This document shows, piece after piece, positions 36,471-44,747 of a stretch of 64,000 bases of DNA. Under the pieces are notes generated by a model. That model did no database searches. It worked only from the letters and a program-made list of their open reading frames with translations, and had not been told where the DNA came from. Location of the stretch: assembly GCA_020638675.1 (NCBI GenBank), contig JACKID010000001.1, positions 1,240,001-1,304,000 on the forward strand. The letters are read 5' to 3'. The stretch is from Planctomycetota bacterium. GTDB taxonomy: Bacteria > Planctomycetota > UBA8742 > UBA2392. How positions within the stretch are numbered: the stretch's first letter is position 1; every line of letters starts with the position of its first letter. A program made the position numbers and the translations under genes.

Positions 36471-36492
36471 GCGCGGACAGGAATGTCCGCGC
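36471..36492. repeat. Palindrome GCGCGGACA..TGTCCGCGC, copy 3 (inverted loop)
   Basis: Nine-base stem with loop GGAA, the reverse complement orientation of copy 1 (TTCC). It is between the dehydratase and the convergent second ACP, and may terminate transcription from both sides. Confidence 0.8.
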
Positions 36493-36498
36493 CAGCGA

Positions 36499-36741
36499 TC
36501 AGGCCGTACGCTCGGCGACGAACTGGTACAACTGCTCCAGCTTGCGGATCTTGCGGGCGGCGCCTTCCTCAACCTTGAAGCCGAAGTTCTTCTCCAGCGC
36601 CACGACAAGGTCGATGGCGTCGAGGCTGTCGAGCCCGAGGTCGTCGTACAGGTCGCTTTCAGGCTTGATCGTGTCGGCGTCGAGCTCGAATTCGTCGGCG
36701 ACGATTTGGTCTACTTGCTTGCGGATGGTTTCCGTAGTCAT
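36499..36741 (-). CDS. Second acyl carrier protein
   Basis: An 80-residue ACP with the phosphopantetheine Ser in LGLDSLDAIDLVVALEKNFG. It faces the dehydratase convergently and is divergent from the PlsC/C45 gene at 36850. Two different ACPs in one cluster are typical of aryl polyene and flexirubin loci. Confidence 0.93.
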   Translation of the reverse strand: MTTETIRKQVDQIVADEFELDADTIKPESDLYDDLGLDSLDAIDLVVALEKNFGFKVEEGAARKIRKLEQLYQFVAERTA

Positions 36742-36849
36742 GTTTATACTGCCGCGCTTTCACGCGATTACTGGCACTCGAGCGACCCCTGAATATACCT
36801 ATTCTGCGCGCCCCACAGGCGGTAACGCAAGTGGCTAGTGAGGACTGAA

Positions 36850-39387
36850 ATGGCGGACCAGGCACATCCAGAATACAGCTTCCCGCCGCCGTCCAACGTG
36901 GTGATGAACGTGATACGCGCGGGCTGCGCCTACGGGCTGCTGGGTGCGCAGTTGCTGTTGTTCCTGTTCGTGCTTGAGCTTCCCTACTGGGTTGCCGACC
37001 GCTTTTTCGCCAGGCATCGCGGCGACGCCTTCTATGCAGGCCAGCGCCGGCTGGCCCGCTGGTTCTTTCGGTTGTTTCCGTTCGGGCAGCAGCGTCGCGT
37101 CAACGTGCGCCGCAAGGCTTTCCCCAGCCCGTGCGTCGTTGTGTGCAATCACCAGTCCACGCTCGACATCCTGATGGCGCTGATGCTGCCGGTGAACGCG
37201 CGCTGGCTGATCAAGGGCTGGCCGTTCAAGTACCCGCTGATGGGCGAGCTGAACAAGCTCTGCCGCCACATCCAGATCGACGACCAGCCTGAGGACAGCG
37301 ATCCCGAGCGCCCGCAGGGTTTCGACAAGGCGTTGGAATGGCTGAAGGACGGCGTGAGCATTCTCGTGTTCCCGGAAGGCTCACGCAGCCCGGACGGCAA
37401 CATGCGCCGCTTCAAGAACGGCGCCTTCATGCTCGCGATCGACGCCCAGGTGCCGGTGGTTCCCGTCGTCATCGACGGCACGGGAGCCTGCGTCCGCAAG
37501 GGCAGCCCGGCCGTGCACCACCCGGACACGATCATCAAGGTGCTGGACCCGATTCCAACCACGGGCCTGGCGGATGAGCGCGACGCATCCGAGTTGAAGC
37601 AGCGCGTCCACGCTGTGATGAAGAACGAACTGGCGAGCCTGCGAATGGGCAAGCGCCCTTCGTACCCGCGCATCCACGGCTGGGTGACGCGCCTCGGCAT
37701 GGCGTGCGTGGCATTGCTGATCGCGCTGCTGGTCGGCGTGTCCGTCTACGTCAGCAACTGGTGCATCGCGCAGCCCCCTGAATACGACGGCAGCCGCGAG
37801 CTGGCCAAGACCGAGATCGTCAGCAGCACGCTGCAGGACATGCCGGTCAAGCAACTCGGGCTGAACTGGCGGCGCGAGCGCGGCGGCATCCATGAGATCG
37901 GGCTGGCCGGCAACAGCTGGGAGCGCGGCTACGCGAACGCGAAGCTGAACCAGGACCTGACGGCCGAGCAGGAGAAACTGTTGATCGAGAAAATCAACGA
38001 GTTCCTGCCGAACAAGGCGTCGTACTGGCTGGTGAAGCAGCTTGTCGCGATCAACAACCGCGATCTGCCGGATTACGTCACCGATGAGGAGAAGCTGGAG
38101 ATTCTCGGGCTGACCGAGGGCAGCGTGGACCACCACCCGGAAGAAGCGCCGCTGTACCACCGCATTCTCAACTACCACGCAGCGCACGACATCAGCCACA
38201 TCTTCATCGACAACCCGCTTGTCACGACCAGCGAATTCGTCGGCTGTACCAGCTTCGCGGCCTGGGGCGATGCGAGCGCGAACGGCGACCTGATCGTCGG
38301 GCGCAACTTTGACTTCGAGGCCGGCGAGGTGTTCGACAAGGACAAGGCCGTGCTCTACGTCTGGCCGGAAAAGGGCATCCCGTACGTGCACGTCTCGTGG
38401 GCGGGCATGGCGGGCGCGGTCACGGGCATGAACCAGGAAGGGCTCAGCATTCACGTCAACGCCGCGCGCACGGATGAAGTCGGGTTCGGCAAGGTCGGCA
38501 CGCCGGTGTCACTGCTGGTGCGCCGCGTGCTGGAGCAATGCAGCACGATCGATGAGGCCTACAAGCTCATCAGCGAGGCGCAGGTATTCGTCAGCGACAC
38601 CTACATGGTCGCGACCCGCAAGGACAAGCGCGCCGTGGTGATCGAGAAGTCGCCGGGCCACTGCGCACTGCGCGAGGCGGACAAGCCGGGTCTGCTGCTG
38701 CAGACCAACCACATGCTGACCGCGCCCTTCGCAGATGACGCGGTCAACAAGGAGCAGATCGAGCGGGCGACCACGACCTACCGCTGGCAGCGGCTCGAGG
38801 AGTTGACCGAGCGCTACATGGGAAAGATCGATCCGGACGTCGCCCAGCAGATTCTGCGCGACCGCAAGGGGCGCGGCGACAAGGACCTCGGGCTGGGCAA
38901 CCGCAACGCGATTGATTCCGGGATCTGTTGCCACAGCGTGATCACGAACGTGACGACGGGCGAGTTGTGGGTGTCCGAAGCCCCGCATACCTACGGGCGC
39001 TATATCCTGATTCCGGTCCAGAAGATGCTCGAGGCCAAGCCGCAGTATGCGCTGAGAGTGAAACTGAACGCGGAGCGCGACCTGCCCCGCGACCAGCGCG
39101 GTCCCGAAAATGAAGACCTGGTCGAGTTCCGCAAGCAGGTGCGATTCGCGCACGCGTTCATCGACGACGATGAAATCGAAAAGGCCGAGCCGGTGGTGCG
39201 CACTCTTCAGAACCTCAACCCGAAGTCGTTCGAGACGTCCTACTTCCAGGGGCGCCTGGCTTTCCTGAAGGGAAACTTCGCGGCGGCCGAGAAGAAGTTT
39301 GAAGAGGCGCTTGATCGCGATCCGCACTACGAGGCCGTTCGCGAGCACATTCGCCAGTGGCTGCAGAAGGCCAAGGACGAGCAGTAG
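36850..39387 (+). CDS. Fusion: PlsC-type acyltransferase, C45 Ntn-hydrolase, TPR
   Basis: An 845-residue protein; I start at ATG 36850, with GAGGA six bases upstream. Domain order: membrane helix at about 20-45; PlsC acyltransferase with NHQSTLD (N100-D106) and FPEGSRSP (F174-S178); a second membrane helix near 280-305; then a C45 (AAT-like) Ntn-hydrolase whose nucleophile is Cys466 in GCTSFAAWGD, with GRNFDFEAGE and the GLSIHVNAARTDE strand; and a C-terminal TPR-like segment (SFETSYFQGRLAFLKGNFAA). C45 enzymes are acyltransferases or amidases. PlsC plus C45 in one chain is unusual; the pair could transfer the polyketide acyl chain to a lipid or amine. A terminator follows. Confidence 0.85.
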   Translation: MADQAHPEYSFPPPSNVVMNVIRAGCAYGLLGAQLLLFLFVLELPYWVADRFFARHRGDAFYAGQRRLARWFFRLFPFGQQRRVNVRRKAFPSPCVVVCNHQSTLDILMALMLPVNARWLIKGWPFKYPLMGELNKLCRHIQIDDQPEDSDPERPQGFDKALEWLKDGVSILVFPEGSRSPDGNMRRFKNGAFMLAIDAQVPVVPVVIDGTGACVRKGSPAVHHPDTIIKVLDPIPTTGLADERDASELKQRVHAVMKNELASLRMGKRPSYPRIHGWVTRLGMACVALLIALLVGVSVYVSNWCIAQPPEYDGSRELAKTEIVSSTLQDMPVKQLGLNWRRERGGIHEIGLAGNSWERGYANAKLNQDLTAEQEKLLIEKINEFLPNKASYWLVKQLVAINNRDLPDYVTDEEKLEILGLTEGSVDHHPEEAPLYHRILNYHAAHDISHIFIDNPLVTTSEFVGCTSFAAWGDASANGDLIVGRNFDFEAGEVFDKDKAVLYVWPEKGIPYVHVSWAGMAGAVTGMNQEGLSIHVNAARTDEVGFGKVGTPVSLLVRRVLEQCSTIDEAYKLISEAQVFVSDTYMVATRKDKRAVVIEKSPGHCALREADKPGLLLQTNHMLTAPFADDAVNKEQIERATTTYRWQRLEELTERYMGKIDPDVAQQILRDRKGRGDKDLGLGNRNAIDSGICCHSVITNVTTGELWVSEAPHTYGRYILIPVQKMLEAKPQYALRVKLNAERDLPRDQRGPENEDLVEFRKQVRFAHAFIDDDEIEKAEPVVRTLQNLNPKSFETSYFQGRLAFLKGNFAAAEKKFEEALDRDPHYEAVREHIRQWLQKAKDEQ

Positions 39388-39415
39388 GGGCGCGAGTTCA
39401 CGCCGGAAAGCAAAC

Positions 39416-39446
39416 AAGAGCCGGTCTTTCGACCGGCTCTTTCCTC
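39416..39446 (+). terminator. Rho-independent terminator
   Basis: An 11-bp perfect stem AAGAGCCGGTC/GACCGGCTCTT with loop TTTC and a short pyrimidine tail (TTCCTC). It ends the plus-strand unit of the PlsC/C45 gene; on the minus strand it also faces the anti-sigma gene end. Confidence 0.7.
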
Positions 39447-39502
39447 AAGGGGTTTGGGCTGCGGAGGGGCTACAGCCCGAGGCCGCCTGGCATTGCATCC
39501 GT

Positions 39503-41374
39503 TTACTTTTCTCTCTCGGGGCTCTCTTCTTCTTCTTCTTCCGGATCGCTGCCGTTGTTCTGTGTCTTCACCTTCTTCACGGGCGGATCATCCACCCGCT
39601 TGAGCTTGGTTGGGTCGGAGGACTCGGTGGTCGTTGAGCTCGACTTCGACTTCGGCTCAACGGGCGGGCGCATCAGGCGGTAGAAGTAGTCCTTCCACTG
39701 GTCAAAGCCCTCAGCCGCCATGGCCGCGCGGTTGGCGTGATCGTTGATTGCTTCCGGCGTCAGCTCGGACACGTCGAAGTAAGCGACCTCAACCTCGGAG
39801 ACCAGCTTGATCAGGCCCGCGCCGGTGAGCTTCTCGTTGCGGATGGCGGTCGTCAGCAGCGTGATCACGCTTTCGTTCGTGGTCGCGTGAACCAGCAGGT
39901 CGTCGAGACGGTCCGGCAAGCTGTTGATCACGTAGCTGCGTTCGCTCGCACTGTACTTGCGGTCGGCGATGACCGGCGAAAGCGCCGTCATGATGTCCTG
40001 CCGGCGTGACTTGCTGGCCCAGTCCGGCAGCGAGACGCGCCGTGCCTTCGGCGGCGCGTATTCCTTGCCGAATTCGATGTCCGACTCGTATCCGCTGGTT
40101 TCATCCAGCAGCACCGAGCCGAATGTGTCATGCGTGATCGTCGCAAAGCCGACGGTCTTGGTAACCAGCATCCCGTGGCGCTTGCGTTCAATGAGGGCCG
40201 CGCCATGCATCAGGAACACTTCGTAGTCTTCGACCTTAACCTCGAGCGAATCACCCTCGGCCGTGCTTTCGCGATTCAGCGCAAGCTGGCCGCGTTCCTT
40301 GCCGTCGTATTGCTCCAGCGTGAGCGCCGCGGCGGAGCTGAGCAGGATCTGCGTGTCCCGCCCCAGCGTCAGGTCGCCGGTAGCCAGCTTGAGCCGTACG
40401 CAGGCGTTGTAGCGCGTGCGAATGCGGTCGCCCTCGAACAGCTCCTGGTCCTGGTCCTTGAAGCGGGACGTGCTGCCGTCGGACGCCACCAACTCGGCGC
40501 GCCCGGACATTACCTGCAATGTGCCGATCTTCTTGCGCTCAACCGGTGCGGCGACGGTCTTGCCGCTGTCGGGAGTCTTGCCGCTGTCCACGTCGCCCTT
40601 GGGCTGCTCGGGCTCCGTGCCGGGAGTCTCGTCCTTCTTGACGACTTCCTCCGGCTCCGGCTCATCGGGCTGGACCGGCTCCGGCGACTTGGGTTTGGGC
40701 GGAAGCGGCTCGACTGTGACCTTGTCAGGCGCACTGTCCCGCTTCGGCTCTTCCACTTCTGGCGCCGGGTCTTTCGGCGCGGGCGGATCCTGGCGGGGAG
40801 CGCCCTTGGGAGCTTTGCCGCCGTCCGTGCCGTCAGTATTGGACGGCTGATGGGTGGAAGAGTCGGTGCGGTTTAACTCTTCCCTGTCGGGAACTCCCCG
40901 ACGCCCATCAGCCGTGAATGGTTTCTCGCCGTCCGTCTTCGCGGGCTCAACGCCCTGCGTGCCGATACCGGCACGGGCGAAGAAGCCGCTGAACACGCCG
41001 GCGGCCAACAGGAACGCCGCGGCCGCGCTGACGGATGCAATGACCGCATACAACCGCACGCGCCGCTGGGAGCGGCTGCGGGCGCGCTTGGCCTTCAACG
41101 GGCGAGCGGCCGGAAGCCGCACGCTTTCAAGACCCTCGTCGCTCGGCACTTCGCCGGTCTGGATGCGGCGCATCACGCGCTGGCTGAATTCATTGCAAAG
41201 CGCAATCTGACGGAACAGGCTTTCGGTGCAGGCGTGCACGGACTGCAGCTCTTCAAATTCCGAGCGCAGCAGCGCGTCCACGCGGAGGACGCGCGCCAAC
41301 TCCTCGCGCTCGCCCGGGGTGGCTACCCCGTCGATGGCGCGGTTCATGAGTTGTTGGATGTGTTCTCGATTCAA
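39503..41374 (-). CDS. Membrane-anchored FecR-domain anti-sigma protein
   Basis: A 623-residue protein. Residues 1-60 form the anti-sigma N-domain (HIQQLMNRAIDGVATPGERE), a basic patch and one helix follow at about 105-135, then a Pro/Glu/Lys/Asp-rich linker with many SPEP/VEPLPP repeats to about 255, and a FecR-like beta domain (ELFEGDRIRTRYNACVRLKL, TLGRDTQILLSSAAALTLEQYDG) at about 275-390. The C-terminus is acidic (EEEEESPE). It is encoded 110 bases after the ECF sigma factor and in the same direction, so it is likely its anti-sigma. No TonB-dependent receptor gene is nearby. Confidence 0.85.
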   Translation of the reverse strand: MNREHIQQLMNRAIDGVATPGEREELARVLRVDALLRSEFEELQSVHACTESLFRQIALCNEFSQRVMRRIQTGEVPSDEGLESVRLPAARPLKAKRARSRSQRRVRLYAVIASVSAAAAFLLAAGVFSGFFARAGIGTQGVEPAKTDGEKPFTADGRRGVPDREELNRTDSSTHQPSNTDGTDGGKAPKGAPRQDPPAPKDPAPEVEEPKRDSAPDKVTVEPLPPKPKSPEPVQPDEPEPEEVVKKDETPGTEPEQPKGDVDSGKTPDSGKTVAAPVERKKIGTLQVMSGRAELVASDGSTSRFKDQDQELFEGDRIRTRYNACVRLKLATGDLTLGRDTQILLSSAAALTLEQYDGKERGQLALNRESTAEGDSLEVKVEDYEVFLMHGAALIERKRHGMLVTKTVGFATITHDTFGSVLLDETSGYESDIEFGKEYAPPKARRVSLPDWASKSRRQDIMTALSPVIADRKYSASERSYVINSLPDRLDDLLVHATTNESVITLLTTAIRNEKLTGAGLIKLVSEVEVAYFDVSELTPEAINDHANRAAMAAEGFDQWKDYFYRLMRPPVEPKSKSSSTTTESSDPTKLKRVDDPPVKKVKTQNNGSDPEEEEEESPEREK

Positions 41375-41483
41375 GCTAAGCGACCTTTGGCCTTGCAGTT
41401 ACGCTTCCTGTGTTGGGTGGCGAATTCAGGCTACCGCTTACACGCCAAAGGCCTTAATTTAAGCCCCGGCCGGTCCACCTGTG

Positions 41484-42044
41484 TTACATGTCAATGTCGG
41501 GCATCAGCTCCTTCATGGCCGCGCCCAACGACTTGCGGGCCCGGTGCATGCAAACCTCGACAGCGCCTACAGATAGACCGAGGTCCTCGGCAATCTGCGG
41601 GTACTCCAGACCCTCCAGATAACGCTTGATCAAGACCGCCCGGTAGCGCTCCGACAACTTCGCCAGCGCCTTGTACAGGACTTCGTGCCGCTCGCTCTGC
41701 TCGGCCGTCTGGAGGGGGTCCAGCCCGGTCAACTCAACGTCCATGCCTTCCGGCATGCCGGCCATCTTGCGCCGCTTGTAGTGGTCGCGGACCAGGTTGC
41801 CGGCAATGCCCATCAGCCAGGACTTCAGGCGAGCGTGGTCTTTCAGGCGGTTCAGGTTCTCGAAACCGATCAGGAAGGTCTCCTGCGCGAGGTCCTGGGC
41901 GACGCCGACGTCGCTGATCTTGCGCAGCATGAAGCCGTACACCAGGCGCTCAAAGCGCTTGACCACGTGCTCATAGATGACGGTTTCGCCGCGCAGGACG
42001 CGCTTGACGAGATCTTCGTCCGACAGCGTAGGGTTGGCGGTCAT
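41484..42044 (-). CDS. ECF-type RNA polymerase sigma factor
   Basis: A 186-residue ECF sigma. I start at ATG 42044 (MTANPTLSDEDLV), not the open-frame ATG at 42086. Sigma2: VAQDLAQETFLIGFENLNRLK; sigma4: LSERYRAVLIKRYLEGLEYPQ and the HTH GLSVGAVEVCMHRARKSLG. Pairs with the FecR-domain protein downstream. Upstream lies rpsD, whose transcript ends in the hairpin at 42273-42300. Confidence 0.92.
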   Translation of the reverse strand: MTANPTLSDEDLVKRVLRGETVIYEHVVKRFERLVYGFMLRKISDVGVAQDLAQETFLIGFENLNRLKDHARLKSWLMGIAGNLVRDHYKRRKMAGMPEGMDVELTGLDPLQTAEQSERHEVLYKALAKLSERYRAVLIKRYLEGLEYPQIAEDLGLSVGAVEVCMHRARKSLGAAMKELMPDIDM

Positions 42045-42272
42045 TGGCTCATTCCCCGGCCCCCAAGCACGAGGAAAGCAATGCAACTCAACGAGGGTAT
42101 CACCTGCTACGAACGGGTGCGGCCCGCACGAAGTTCAGTTGTGAACTAGATTTACGGAAACGGGAAGCGGTGCGGTGGGCTGCTCGAATCCGCACACTGC
42201 TTCTTGTGGAGGTGGGACATATGGAAGCTTGGACTGACCTGCTGTGATCAGGCGGTTTCTAACCTCAAACTG

Positions 42273-42300
42273 AAAGGCCCGCCGCATTCGCGGCGGGCCT
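42273..42300 (-). terminator. Rho-independent terminator of rpsD
   Basis: A 12-bp perfect stem AAGGCCCGCCGC/GCGGCGGGCCTT with loop ATTC. Read on the minus strand it is followed by TTTCAGTTT. It lies 21 bases after the rpsD stop. Confidence 0.8.
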
Positions 42301-42321
42301 TGAGTTGCAGCGTGCGCTGAT

Positions 42322-42930
42322 TTAGCGCGACAGCATTTCGATGACGAGGCGTTCGTTCGCAATGACGGGGATGTCCTTGCGCTTCGGCACCTGGATCAGC
42401 TCGCCGACCAGCTTCTCGTAGTCGACCTGCACGTAGCTGACCGCCGCATTCTTCTGCGCGGCCGCTTCCTGCACCTGGATGTGGTTCTTGCTCTTGGTGC
42501 GGACGCCGACCTTGTCGCCGATGTCGACGGTGAAGCTGGCGCGGTCCACCTTCTTGCCGTTCACTTCGATGTGCCCGTGGGACACAAGCTGGCGCGCGGC
42601 GCGGTTGGTGGGCGCGAAGCCCATGCGGTAGACCATGTTGTCGAGGCGACGCTCAAGCAACTGCATCAGGTTCTCACCGGTGTTGCCCGCCATCTTGTTG
42701 GCAAGGTCGAACAGGCGGCGGAACTGGCGTTCACGAACCTGGTAGTAGTACTTCAGCTTCTGCTTCTCGGTCAGACCGCGGTTGTAGGTGGACATCTTGC
42801 CGCGACGTCCATCGCGGCCGTGCTGTCCTGCCTTGTACGGTTTGGAAGCGAGGGGCGACTTGCGTGAGCCCCAGATGTTTTCTGCGAAGCGGCGCGAAAC
42901 GCGATGCTTCGGCCCTGTGTAACGGCCCAT
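42322..42930 (-). CDS. rpsD: 30S ribosomal protein S4
   Basis: A 202-residue S4 protein. N-terminal MGRYTGPKHRVSRRF lacks the zinc-finger cysteines, so it is the C-minus form. The S4 RNA-binding domain LLERRLDNMVYRMGFAPTN and RAARQLVSHGHIEVNGKKVD are present. It is a primary rRNA binder of the small subunit. Encoded alone, away from rpsK/rpoA genes; the downstream sigma factor is unrelated. Confidence 0.98.
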   Translation of the reverse strand: MGRYTGPKHRVSRRFAENIWGSRKSPLASKPYKAGQHGRDGRRGKMSTYNRGLTEKQKLKYYYQVRERQFRRLFDLANKMAGNTGENLMQLLERRLDNMVYRMGFAPTNRAARQLVSHGHIEVNGKKVDRASFTVDIGDKVGVRTKSKNHIQVQEAAAQKNAAVSYVQVDYEKLVGELIQVPKRKDIPVIANERLVIEMLSR

Positions 42931-43444
42931 TGCGAATACCTCTACCCGGATCGGCCACGCTGGTCAGACACTGCCAGGGTGTCGTGCAAACTCCGGAGCT
43001 GCACGAGCGGCCAATCAACGGCCGGCACTTGAGGCGAAGAAGATATCCACAAGCGGTTCGGACGCAAGCGATGGTTCGGGAAAAACGTACATCTGGTGAA
43101 TCGCTTACACACTGTTTTGCAGACACCAGACACAACGAAAACGAAGGACCCGGCCGCGAGGGTCAGTCGCGCCGGGTGAGTGGGATAGGATTGTGGGATG
43201 AGATGGGTGATTGGCGCAGCTCTTGCGCCGCGGCAAACGCTCACGCGCTGGCCGATGAGGTGTACTTCAGGTGTCGAAGGGACTGACCTCCCTGTTTCTG
43301 TCGTTTGGTGGACCGCGACCGAGCAGCCCCGCGCTCGTGAATGAAAGCTCTCCGGGGGATCGCGGTCCGAATTCCGTGGCGCAACATCCGCCTACCACAG
43401 ACGTCGTCAGCACAAGCACTTGCGCTTGAATGTTTTCGAAATGA

Positions 43445-43508
43445 GGCGGGAAGCGGGAGGAGAGAAGTTGGAGGTTGGAAGTTTGAGGTTGGAGGTCGGA
43501 GGTGGGGA
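43445..43508. repeat. Heptad array GTTGGAG x6 (plus GGCGGGA units)
   Basis: Six degenerate units of seven bases: GTTGGAG, GTTGGAA, GTTTGAG, GTTGGAG, GTCGGAG, GTGGGGA (43467-43508). The preceding 20 bases (GGCGGGA, AGCGGGA, GGAGAGA) extend the seven-base period. Confidence 0.8.
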
Positions 43509-43532
43509 TGCGTACGCCGCGCCGCTTCTCTT

Positions 43533-43567
43533 CCCCAAGCCCCAAGCCCTATGCCCCAAGCCCATTG
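43533..43567. repeat. Heptad array CCCCAAG x5
   Basis: Units CCCCAAG, CCCCAAG, CCCTATG, CCCCAAG, CCCATTG at 43533-43567, just before the Shine-Dalgarno (AGGAG at 43592) of the cystathionine gene. Confidence 0.75.
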
Positions 43568-43601
43568 GCTCTATACTCCGCTCGACCAGACAGGAGCAGC
43601 C

Positions 43602-44744
43602 ATGCACTTCGAGACACGCGCCATTCACGCCGGCTACGATCCGTTCGACCACTTCGGCGCGGTAAACCCGCCGGTCTTCCTCAGCAGCACCTTCGCCCAA
43701 TCCGCGCCGGGCAAGCACCAGGGCTTTGAGTACGCGCGCAGCGGCAACCCGACGCGACAGGCGCTGGAAGGCGTGCTGGCCAGTCTTGAAGGCGGCGAAC
43801 ACGCCTGCGCTTTCAGCAGCGGGCTGGGTGCGACGGACTCGATCATCAAGCTGCTCAGCGCGGGCGACCACTGCATCGTCGCCGACGACGTGTACGGCGG
43901 GACGTTCCGTATCTTCGACAAGACCTTCCGCCGCTTCGGCATCGACTTCACGTTCGTCGACACCACGAACGTCGAGAACGTGCGGGCCGCGTTCAAGCCC
44001 AACACGAAGATGCTGTTTCTCGAAACGCCCTCGAACCCGCTGCTGAAAGTAAGCGACATCGCGGCGCTCACGAAGCTCGCGAAAGAGAAGAAGGTGCTCA
44101 GCGTCGTCGACAACACATTCGCGACGCCCTATCTGCAACGCCCGCTTGAGCTGGGCGCCGACATCGTGATGCACTCCTGCACCAAGTACCTCGGCGGCCA
44201 CAGCGACGTCGTGATGGGCGCCGCCATCACGCGCGACGAAAAACTGCACCAGCAGATCGCCTTCAACCAGAACGCCAGCGGCGCGGTCCCCGGCGCGCTC
44301 GACTGCTACCTCGTGCACCGCGGCATCAAGACGCTCGGCGTGCGCGTCGAGAAGTCGTGCGACAGCGCGGAGCAGATCGTCAGCTTCCTGCTTGAGCACA
44401 AGCGCGTCACGAAGATCTTCTACCCGGCGCTGGCCGAGCATGTGAATCACAGCGTCGCCGAGAAACAGATGCGCCGCTTCGGTGCGATGATCAGCTTCGA
44501 GATCGACGGCAGCGTGGCCGACGGCGTGAAGGTCGTCAGCGACCGGCGCGTGTGGACGCTCGGCGAGTCGCTCGGCGGCGTCGAGAGCCTGCTGGAACAC
44601 CCGGCCAGCATGACCCACGCCAGCATCCCGAAGGAAATGCGTGCAAAAGCGGGGCTCAGCGACGGGCTGATCCGCCTGAGTGTCGGCATTGAAGACCCGC
44701 GGGACTTGATCGAAGACCTGAAGGCCGGGCTCGAAAGCTACTAG
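43602..44744 (+). CDS. Cystathionine gamma-synthase/lyase family PLP enzyme
   Basis: A 380-residue trans-sulfuration enzyme. I start at ATG 43602 (MHFETRAIHAGYDPFDHFGA) with AGGAG six bases upstream. PLP Lys in MHSCTKYLGGHSDVVMG; the SGLGATDSIIKLL and RSGNPTRQALEG segments are family hallmarks. It could be MetB, MetC, CGL or an O-succinylhomoserine enzyme; sequence alone does not choose. hemC begins three bases after its stop and is thus coupled. Confidence 0.92.
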   Translation: MHFETRAIHAGYDPFDHFGAVNPPVFLSSTFAQSAPGKHQGFEYARSGNPTRQALEGVLASLEGGEHACAFSSGLGATDSIIKLLSAGDHCIVADDVYGGTFRIFDKTFRRFGIDFTFVDTTNVENVRAAFKPNTKMLFLETPSNPLLKVSDIAALTKLAKEKKVLSVVDNTFATPYLQRPLELGADIVMHSCTKYLGGHSDVVMGAAITRDEKLHQQIAFNQNASGAVPGALDCYLVHRGIKTLGVRVEKSCDSAEQIVSFLLEHKRVTKIFYPALAEHVNHSVAEKQMRRFGAMISFEIDGSVADGVKVVSDRRVWTLGESLGGVESLLEHPASMTHASIPKEMRAKAGLSDGLIRLSVGIEDPRDLIEDLKAGLESY

Positions 44745-44747
44745 CCA

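Larger units (their letters stand above)
42931..43601. other. Intergenic 670 bp with heptad arrays and one stem
   Basis: Divergent gap between rpsD and the cystathionine enzyme gene. I see no gene or tRNA in it. It holds a nine-base perfect inverted repeat GGACCGCGA (43310-43318) / TCGCGGTCC (43360-43368) with a small inner stem (GAGC/GCTC), and the heptad arrays at 43445-43508 and 43533-43567. Some of the gap is less GC-rich than genes. Leader or structured RNA for the downstream gene is possible but unproven. Confidence 0.5.

Noticed and set aside
26021..39387. Canonical aryl polyene cluster
   Set aside because: No ammonia lyase, aryl-AMP ligase or aryl methyltransferase gene is in the window; only the general APE-like architecture is claimed.
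43445..43567. Translation of the heptad arrays as a longer cystathionine enzyme N-terminus
   Set aside because: The family begins with the MHFETRAIHAG segment at 43602, which has its own AGGAG site.
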